NCBI GenBank assembly: GCA_964441595.1
Contig: CAYTXM010000024.1
Span: forward strand, 1 to 5,497
Direction of reading: 5' to 3'
Source: DAOVIY01 sp964441595
GTDB lineage: Bacteria > Patescibacteriota > Minisyncoccia > UBA6257
Length of the DNA: 5,497 nt
The notes below the pieces were generated by a model. It searched no databases. It saw nothing but the letters and a program-made list of their open reading frames with translations, and was not told the DNA's origin. Both the position numbers and the translations under genes were made by a program. Below are positions 1-3,220 of the stretch, in pieces. Position 1 is the first letter of the stretch, and each line of letters starts with the position of its first letter.

Positions 1-887
1 ATTCCAATTTTTATTTTCTTTGTGGAATTTTCAAATTTAGTTACAAATTCTTTCCAAGAATTTAAATCTTTTTTTCTTTTTCTCAAATTAAATTTTTTCA
101 AAATTTTCTCTGCAAGATTTTGTTCTTCAAAAATTATTGGCAATTTATAAGAGTAATCCAAATCTGGGTTGGAGATAATGTTTTCTTTATTAACATTACA
201 AAAAGTGGCGATTTTTTCTTTCCTTTTCTCGTCAATAGAATATTTTGCCCGACAAATTATAAAATCCGGCTGAATTCCCAATCTTCCCAGCATTTCCACT
301 GATTGCTGGGACGGTTTTGTTTTCATTTCTCCAAGATGTTCGGGGATAGGCAAATAAACTAAATGACAAAACAAAACTTGTTCCCCTTCGTTTTTCAGCA
401 TTCTGGCTGATCTATAATATAGCTCATTTTGATATTCTCCTACTGTTCCCCCAATCTCAATTAAAACAAAATCAACGCCTGTTTGCTGCCCTATATCTCT
501 TATTCTTCTATTTATCTCGTTGGTTAAATGAGGAATCGCCTCAACGGTTTTTCCCAGATATTTTCCCTCTCTTTCGTTTTTAATAACCTTACTATAAATC
601 TTTCCAGTGGTAATATTATTTTCTTTTGATAAATTTATATCTAAAAATCTTTCATAATGCCCTAAATCCTCATCTGTTTCCCCGCCATCTTCAGTAACAA
701 AAACCTCACCATGTTCAGTAGGCCTTAAAGTGCCGGCATCAACATTGATATACGGATCAATTTTAATACAAGTGATTTTAAATCCCCGGGATTGAAGAAT
801 TTTTCCTATTGAAGCAGTAGTAATACCTTTTCCTAATCCAGAGAAAACCCCGCCGGTTATAAAAATATAATTTGGCAGCTTATTCAT
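1..887 (-). CDS. pyrG: CTP synthase, N-terminal synthetase domain (partial, C-terminus beyond window)
   Basis: CTP synthase makes CTP from UTP, ATP and glutamine-derived ammonia in the cytosol, the last step of de novo pyrimidine nucleotide synthesis. The visible 295 residues open with YIFITGGVFSGLGKG (residues 7-21), the P-loop of the synthetase domain. They continue with DPYINVDAGTLRPTEHGE, EVFVTEDGGETDEDLGHYERF (about 61-81, with the Mg/UTP-binding acidic residues), TTGKIYSKVI, YLGKTVEAIPH, LIEIGGTVGE (142-151, Mg-binding Glu) and KTKPSQQSV (189-197). The window ends at KIKIG, where family members begin the C-terminal class I glutamine amidotransferase domain, so about 45% of a usual ~535-residue protein is missing off the left edge. 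The ATG at 887 is chosen because the P-loop lies at the normal distance from it. There is no Shine-Dalgarno sequence at normal spacing; the nearest purine run (AAAGG) ends 14 nt upstream. The gene follows the 338-aa gene by 48 nt. The VDAGTLRPTEHGE variant differs from the VDPGTMSPYQHGE seen in most model bacteria. Confidence 0.97.
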   Translation of the reverse strand, partial: MNKLPNYIFITGGVFSGLGKGITTASIGKILQSRGFKITCIKIDPYINVDAGTLRPTEHGEVFVTEDGGETDEDLGHYERFLDINLSKENNITTGKIYSKVIKNEREGKYLGKTVEAIPHLTNEINRRIRDIGQQTGVDFVLIEIGGTVGEYQNELYYRSARMLKNEGEQVLFCHLVYLPIPEHLGEMKTKPSQQSVEMLGRLGIQPDFIICRAKYSIDEKRKEKIATFCNVNKENIISNPDLDYSYKLPIIFEEQNLAEKILKKFNLRKRKKDLNSWKEFVTKFENSTKKIKIG

Positions 888-895
888 TTATTTAT

Positions 896-924
896 ATTTT
901 ACCTTTCTTAAGGGATATTTTGAA
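896..924 (-). promoter_or_regulatory. Candidate promoter of pyrG, nearly leaderless
   Basis: Read on the minus strand, TTCAAA (924-919, 4/6 to TTGACA) is followed after exactly 17 nt by TAAAAT (901-896, 5/6 to TATAAT). Transcription from it would start around 890-887, leaving a leader of zero to a few bases before the ATG. That would fit the lack of a usable Shine-Dalgarno sequence. In an AT-rich intergenic gap such matches also arise by chance, and pyrG could instead be read through from the 338-aa gene. Confidence 0.35.
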
Positions 925-939
925 TTAAGTTTAACTTAA
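925..939. repeat. 15-bp perfect palindrome overlapping a stop codon
   Basis: TTAAGTT-T-AACTTAA is a perfect inverted repeat with 7-bp arms and a 1-base centre. It covers the stop codon of the 338-aa gene (936-938) and lies immediately upstream of the candidate pyrG -35. As RNA it could form only a 5-bp AT-rich stem with a 5-nt loop and no T-run, so it is a poor terminator. It could be a DNA operator or chance in AT-rich sequence. Confidence 0.4.
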
Positions 940-1952
940 CCTTTAATTGCCGAGAAAATAGATTTAAATATTTTATCAACTTCTTCTTTATAGAGATAGC
1001 CCTCCTTAGCAAGAGTACTTTTTACGGGTCTGATCTCCTTATCAATATAGGTCTGATCCCCTATTTTGTAAGTTGTGGTTTTTGTCTTAAATTTTGTTAA
1101 AGAATCACAGGGAGTACTTCCTAATGGAAAACTATTAACTGCTCGCAATAAAGCACCTGACACAAGAAAACGTCCTGCTCTTACCATATCAAAAACTTTA
1201 TCTCTATCTTTACTCTCTTTAATATAAGGAACAATGGAACTTTTATTCTTGCCTTCAATAAATACAACGTCAAATCCTTGATATTTCCCCTCACAAATTT
1301 TAACATCTTTAGGAAGTTTATCTTTTACTTCTCCCATTGCTTTCTCCATTTCCTTAATCTGTTCTTTAGTTATAAAATCCTTCATCATATCACTCTTAAG
1401 AAGTTCTCTTAGAGTAGTTTTATCATTTGCTCCCGGTATATTCGTTCCTGGAACAGGAGCATCTAAAAAACCATGAGTTGGTACTAAATAACGGTTTTTT
1501 AGAGTTTGTCTAGCTGTTTTCTCGTCAGCACATTCTGTGACAATAATAAAACTATGATAATCAAACTTCTCTGCTACAGGAGCAAATAGTTTATCTTGAC
1601 TTATGCTTTTTATAGCCTCATTACTATTCTTTTTCAATTTCTGCGCTTTCTGGATAAGATCCGCCTGCCCAAGCGCTTGAGCACACTCTTCCAGCATTTT
1701 TGAAGCTTCTTGTTGAGCTCTTTCCCATATCTTTGGACCGTGTGGATGTTCTGAACCAATTATAATTGTTTGGCTGGTTTCACTTTCTGAAAAAACTCTT
1801 GGATTGATAAAATTAGGGTCAGCATTACGCCGAGGATCAATATGACCAATTTTTACCTTAAAATTTGTTTTATCCTCCTGACGCAAAATCTCCTCCCATT
1901 GTTTATTAGGAATCCATTTTTTAGACAATATTTTAGTTATCTTTAAGCTCAT
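936..1952 (-). CDS. Hypothetical protein, 338 aa, soluble, family not recognised
   Basis: I do not recognise this protein. It has no signal peptide or convincing membrane segment, so it is probably cytosolic. The first 60 residues are basic and polar (KIGHIDPRRNADPNF). A strand-like TIIIGSEHPHGPKIWERA follows at 62-79, then a long charged helix with coiled-coil character (about 74-116), a strand-like FIIVTECADEK (135-145), a Pro/Gly-rich loop FLDAPVPGTNIPGAND (162-177), a second helix (about 179-212), GFDVVFIEGKNKSSIVPYI (226-244), and RFLVSGALLRAVNSFPLGSTP (261-281). It ends in a lysine-rich tail with KEEVDKIFKSIFSAIK. The ATG at 1952 is forced: an in-frame TAA lies 6 to 4 nt upstream and the next Met is residue 86. 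No Shine-Dalgarno sequence precedes it. A good promoter lies about 35 nt upstream. The intact 338-codon frame with coherent helix/strand patterning supports a real gene. Its FLVSGALL segment resembles FLLSAALL in the 119-aa protein encoded nearby. Confidence 0.82.
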   Translation of the reverse strand: MSLKITKILSKKWIPNKQWEEILRQEDKTNFKVKIGHIDPRRNADPNFINPRVFSESETSQTIIIGSEHPHGPKIWERAQQEASKMLEECAQALGQADLIQKAQKLKKNSNEAIKSISQDKLFAPVAEKFDYHSFIIVTECADEKTARQTLKNRYLVPTHGFLDAPVPGTNIPGANDKTTLRELLKSDMMKDFITKEQIKEMEKAMGEVKDKLPKDVKICEGKYQGFDVVFIEGKNKSSIVPYIKESKDRDKVFDMVRAGRFLVSGALLRAVNSFPLGSTPCDSLTKFKTKTTTYKIGDQTYIDKEIRPVKSTLAKEGYLYKEEVDKIFKSIFSAIKG

Positions 1953-1987
1953 TTTTTAATTACAGATTTTAATTATTGTCTTCCTAT

Positions 1988-2016
1988 ATTTTACTCCTTT
2001 TTAGGTATTGTGTTAA
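1988..2016 (-). promoter_or_regulatory. Sigma70-type promoter of the 338-aa gene
   Basis: On the minus strand, TTAACA (2016-2011, 5/6 to TTGACA) and TAAAAT (1993-1988, 5/6 to TATAAT) are separated by exactly 17 nt. The predicted start near 1981 leaves a ~29-nt leader to the ATG at 1952. The AGGAG seen in this region falls inside the promoter spacer, so it would not be transcribed from here and cannot serve as a ribosome site. The position just after the upstream terminator (2041-2065) fits the start of a new transcription unit. Confidence 0.65.
1991..1999. repeat. Third copy of the TTACTCCTT 9-mer, overlapping the -10 element
   Basis: TTACTCCTT on the plus strand (AAGGAGTAA on the minus strand) is identical to both arms of the hairpin at 2084-2118. 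It overlaps the last three positions of the -10 box of the 338-aa gene's promoter, where a bound repressor would block transcription. Because AAGGAG also resembles a Shine-Dalgarno core, an alternative is a chance or vestigial ribosome site. Confidence 0.4.
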
Positions 2017-2040
2017 ACCCTCAATCAAATAGCAAAAGAT

Positions 2041-2065
2041 AATAAAAAAAGCCCTTAATTGGGCT
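2041..2065 (-). terminator. Rho-independent terminator after the two-gene unit
   Basis: The minus-strand RNA has the stem AGCCC/GGGCT (2065-2061 and 2054-2050) around the loop AATTAA, followed at once by seven T residues and then ATTAT. This is a classic intrinsic terminator. It lies 75 nt past the stop of the 138-aa gene and just upstream of the next promoter, so it separates the two transcription units. Confidence 0.85.
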
Positions 2066-2083
2066 AAATCTTGAAATGTTTAT

Positions 2084-2118
2084 GAAGGAGTAAATATTTT
2101 TATAATACTTACTCCTTC
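2084..2118 (-). repeat. Long 3'-untranslated hairpin with AAGGAGTAA/TTACTCCTT arms
   Basis: GAAGGAGTAA (2084-2093) and TTACTCCTTC (2109-2118) form a perfect 10-bp inverted repeat. On the minus-strand RNA the pairing extends through one G-U pair and four more A-U pairs (TATT/AATA) to a 15-bp stem with a 5-nt loop, ATAAA. On the plus strand the G-U pair becomes an A-C mismatch, so the structure suits the minus-strand transcript. It lies 22 nt after the stop of the 138-aa gene and 18 nt before the terminator stem. It has no T-run of its own, so it is not a terminator. Possible roles are 3'-end protection, an RNase III-type processing site, or an operator read as DNA. Confidence 0.7.
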
Positions 2119-2140
2119 CGTATTTTATAATTTCACAAAA

Positions 2141-2557
2141 CTAAATAAACTTTGTAATATCGAATTCCTTCTGAAAACTAATTCCTACTTCTTTTTCAAC
2201 CCATCTTTTTCTATTAACTATTCTTTCTGAAATTTTTTCTATTTCTTTAAGAATAAGTTCTTTTTTTCCGAAAACAAAGATTTGAATTTTAGGAGTACTC
2301 GTGTGATGATAACGATTCGCTTTATTGGTTGGAACTGGTGGAAAAGAAAGCGTCAAATCAAGCCATCGAAAACAATTATAACGTAAAGAACGCCTAAGAG
2401 TTGCTAAAACATCTTTATATTCTATATGTTCTAAATCCTTATAAAAAGGAATGGGTTTCGAGCAAACTAGTATATTTGTGTCTTTTGCAATCTTTTTTTC
2501 AATATTTTCCTTTTCAATATATAGCTCTTTAAGTTCAATCTCTCTCTTTATTATCAT
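2141..2557 (-). CDS. Hypothetical protein, 138 aa, second gene of the two-gene unit
   Basis: The family is not recognised. The protein is lysine- and arginine-rich, with no signal peptide or membrane span. A charged N-terminal helix (residues 3-25, KREIELKELYIEKENIEKK) leads to a strand-like NILVCSKPIPF (28-38). A basic segment LATLRRSLRYNCFRWLDLTL (51-70) comes next, then a Pro/His-bearing loop SFPPVPTNKANRYHHTSTP (71-89), a strand KIQIFVFG (90-97), and a basic helix (98-120) with KKELILKEIEKISERIVNRK. The strand-then-helix ending looks like part of a small alpha/beta fold, and the basic surface could suit nucleic-acid binding, but nothing catalytic is identifiable. The start at 2557 is firm: AAAGGAGG sits 6 nt before the ATG. 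It lies 34 nt after the 119-aa gene and shares the same start-signal layout, so the two are almost certainly co-transcribed. A hairpin and terminator follow the stop. Confidence 0.8.
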   Translation of the reverse strand: MIIKREIELKELYIEKENIEKKIAKDTNILVCSKPIPFYKDLEHIEYKDVLATLRRSLRYNCFRWLDLTLSFPPVPTNKANRYHHTSTPKIQIFVFGKKELILKEIEKISERIVNRKRWVEKEVGISFQKEFDITKFI

Positions 2558-2563
2558 CTCTTT

Positions 2564-2571
2564 CCTCCTTT
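2564..2571 (-). promoter_or_regulatory. Strong Shine-Dalgarno of the 138-aa gene
   Basis: AAAGGAGG lies 6 nt before the ATG at 2557. It fixes the start and gives the second gene its own ribosome entry within the shared mRNA. The AAGGAGG-6-nt-ATG layout matches the upstream gene exactly. Confidence 0.9.
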
Positions 2572-2591
2572 ATTTTTTTATTATTATCCAT

Positions 2592-2951
2592 TCAATACTT
2601 TTTTACTTTCAAAATAGAATCTAACTCATCTAATATTAAAACTTTCATTCTAGTAATAGTTTCATTAAATCCTGTTCCTAAACCCTCTCTTTTTAAAAGA
2701 TATCTTCTCTCCGATGTTCTGCATTCTAATAAAGCAGCAGAAAGAAGAAAATATTTCCCCTTAATGTTTATATAGAAAATCATTCCTGTTGAAGATAGCT
2801 TAAAATGTATATCGTACCCATCCTCTTTCGTCCCCCATATTTCAATCAAATCCATAGTGTCCTCCAAATTTCCATTACTAAAGCTTTCTCTTATGTAATC
2901 AATTACCCACTTTATAGTAGATGGAATAAATCCTATGCCATCAATTCTCAT
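2592..2951 (-). CDS. Hypothetical protein, 119 aa, first gene of the two-gene unit
   Basis: The family is not recognised. The protein is small and soluble-looking, with a helix at about 11-24 (STIKWVIDYIRESF), an acidic stretch (28-38), and strand-like runs GYDIHFKLSS (45-54) and GMIFYINIKGKYFLLSAALL (56-75). A basic turn CRTSERRYLLKREG (77-90), GTGFNETI (92-99) and a final helix MKVLILDELDSILKVKK (102-118) follow. The strand-strand-helix rhythm suggests a compact alpha/beta domain. FLLSAALL (68-75) resembles FLVSGALL in the 338-aa protein, and both are preceded by a G[YF]D[IV]xF run. The ATG at 2951 is set by AAGGAGG 6 nt upstream. The gene ends in TGA, 34 nt before the next gene. It is transcribed from the strong promoter at 3028-3056 through a ~70-nt leader. 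Confidence 0.8.
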   Translation of the reverse strand: MRIDGIGFIPSTIKWVIDYIRESFSNGNLEDTMDLIEIWGTKEDGYDIHFKLSSTGMIFYINIKGKYFLLSAALLECRTSERRYLLKREGLGTGFNETITRMKVLILDELDSILKVKKY

Positions 2952-2957
2952 TTTTTT

Positions 2958-2964
2958 CCTCCTT
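2958..2964 (-). promoter_or_regulatory. Strong Shine-Dalgarno of the 119-aa gene
   Basis: AAGGAGG lies 6 nt before the ATG at 2951 and decides that start. Confidence 0.9.
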
Positions 2965-2972
2965 ATTACCTA

Positions 2973-2995
2973 GCCTGCTATAAGTCAGGACTTAT
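2973..2995 (-). promoter_or_regulatory. Leader hairpins upstream of the 119-aa gene
   Basis: In the ~70-nt leader, the minus-strand RNA can form ATAAGT-CCTG-ACTTAT (2995-2980), a 6-bp stem with a 4-nt loop. The loop bases CCTG can instead pair with CAGG just downstream, giving AG-(t)-CCTG with CAGGCT, a 6-bp stem with one bulge. The two folds exclude each other. Neither buries the Shine-Dalgarno sequence. I recognise no known riboswitch class. Confidence 0.35.
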
Positions 2996-3027
2996 TGGTT
3001 TTTTTCAAAAAGCAACTAATATCTTGT

Positions 3028-3056
3028 ATAATAGTATATTAATGTTAGAATGTCAA
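3028..3056 (-). promoter_or_regulatory. Near-consensus sigma70 promoter of the two-gene unit
   Basis: On the minus strand, TTGACA (3056-3051, perfect) and TATTAT (3033-3028, 5/6) are separated by exactly 17 nt. Transcription should begin near 3021, giving a ~70-nt leader to the ATG at 2951. It is the best promoter match in the window and suggests that the two unknown genes are well expressed unless repressed. Confidence 0.85.
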
Positions 3057-3062
3057 GTATAT

Positions 3063-3081
3063 AAAACGGCAGCTATGCTGC
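3063..3081 (-). terminator. Possible weak terminator downstream of the ATPase gene
   Basis: The minus-strand RNA has GCAGC-ATA-GCTGC (3081-3069), a 5-bp stem with a 3-nt loop, followed by CG and then TTTT. The stem is short and the T-run interrupted, so termination would be weak. It lies about 140 nt past the ATPase stop and immediately before the next promoter, which is a sensible place for a unit boundary. Confidence 0.35.
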
Positions 3082-3083
3082 AT

Positions 3084-3113
3084 GTTTAAAGGTTTGAAAG
3101 TTTAAAGTTTAAG
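3084..3113. repeat. Short tandem repeat, four GTTTAAA-like units
   Basis: Four imperfect units in a row: GTTTAAAG, GTTTGAAA, GTTTAAA, GTTTAAG. Repeats of this GTTTGAAA/GTTTAAA type are, from memory, common between genes in AT-rich candidate-phylum genomes. No coding or promoter role is apparent. Confidence 0.6.
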
Positions 3114-3142
3114 AGATTCTTCACCTTGATCAGGATGATGGA

Positions 3143-3181
3143 GAGATTGCTACGCTTGCCTACTGGCTCGCTCGCAATGAC
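3143..3181. repeat. Dispersed hairpin repeat, copy 1 (ATTGC...GCAATGAC)
   Basis: GAGATTGC at the left and GCAATGAC at the right enclose a GC-richer core that stands out from the AT-rich surroundings. The minus strand folds as ATTGC/GCAAT, then GC/GC, then GCC/GGC around an AGTA loop, with small internal loops. The termini match a class of short palindromic repeats (TCATTGCGAGCGAAGC...GCAATCTC) that I recall from many unrelated bacterial genomes. It is non-coding and may also act as the 3' end structure of the ATPase mRNA. Confidence 0.6.
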
Positions 3182-3186
3182 AGTGA

Positions 3187-3212
3187 AATTGCTTCACTTC
3201 ATCCGCAATGAC
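3187..3212. repeat. Dispersed hairpin repeat, copy 2, shortened
   Basis: AATTGCTTCACTTC at the left and CCGCAATGAC at the right repeat the termini of copy 1 in the same orientation, with a shorter core. The ATTGC/GCAAT arms are intact (3188-3192 and 3205-3209). It ends 9 bp before the ATPase stop codon, so the element sits directly against the gene's 3' end. Confidence 0.55.
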
Positions 3213-3220
3213 CCAATGAG

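Noticed and set aside
120..302. Plus-strand frame of 60 codons
   Set aside because: It lies wholly inside the pyrG coding region on the opposite strand, and its product is low-complexity and aromatic-rich with no start signal.
2080..2118. Tiny peptide started from the GAAGGAG in the hairpin
   Set aside because: No ATG, GTG or TTG lies at a proper distance; only an ATT codon would open a frame of about eight residues.
2592..2594. UGA recoded as glycine, as in some candidate phyla
   Set aside because: The 119-aa gene ends naturally at TGA next to the ribosome site of the following gene, and no in-frame TGA occurs inside the conserved CTP synthase or ATPase sequences.
2141..2951. Toxin-antitoxin pair
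   Set aside because: The size and pairing fit, but neither protein shows a recognisable toxin motif or DNA-binding antitoxin fold, so a functional call would be a guess.
3004..3032. Plus-strand promoter (TTCAAA-17-TATAAT)
   Set aside because: The TATAAT is the mirror of the minus-strand -10, the -35 matches only 4/6, and no plus-strand gene follows.
2805..3089. Plus-strand frame of 94 codons
   Set aside because: It overlaps the 119-aa gene and its promoter in antisense, has no ribosome site, and the minus-strand gene has a full set of expression signals.
3143..3212. CRISPR array
   Set aside because: Only two degenerate copies of unequal length, with no regular spacers and no cas genes.
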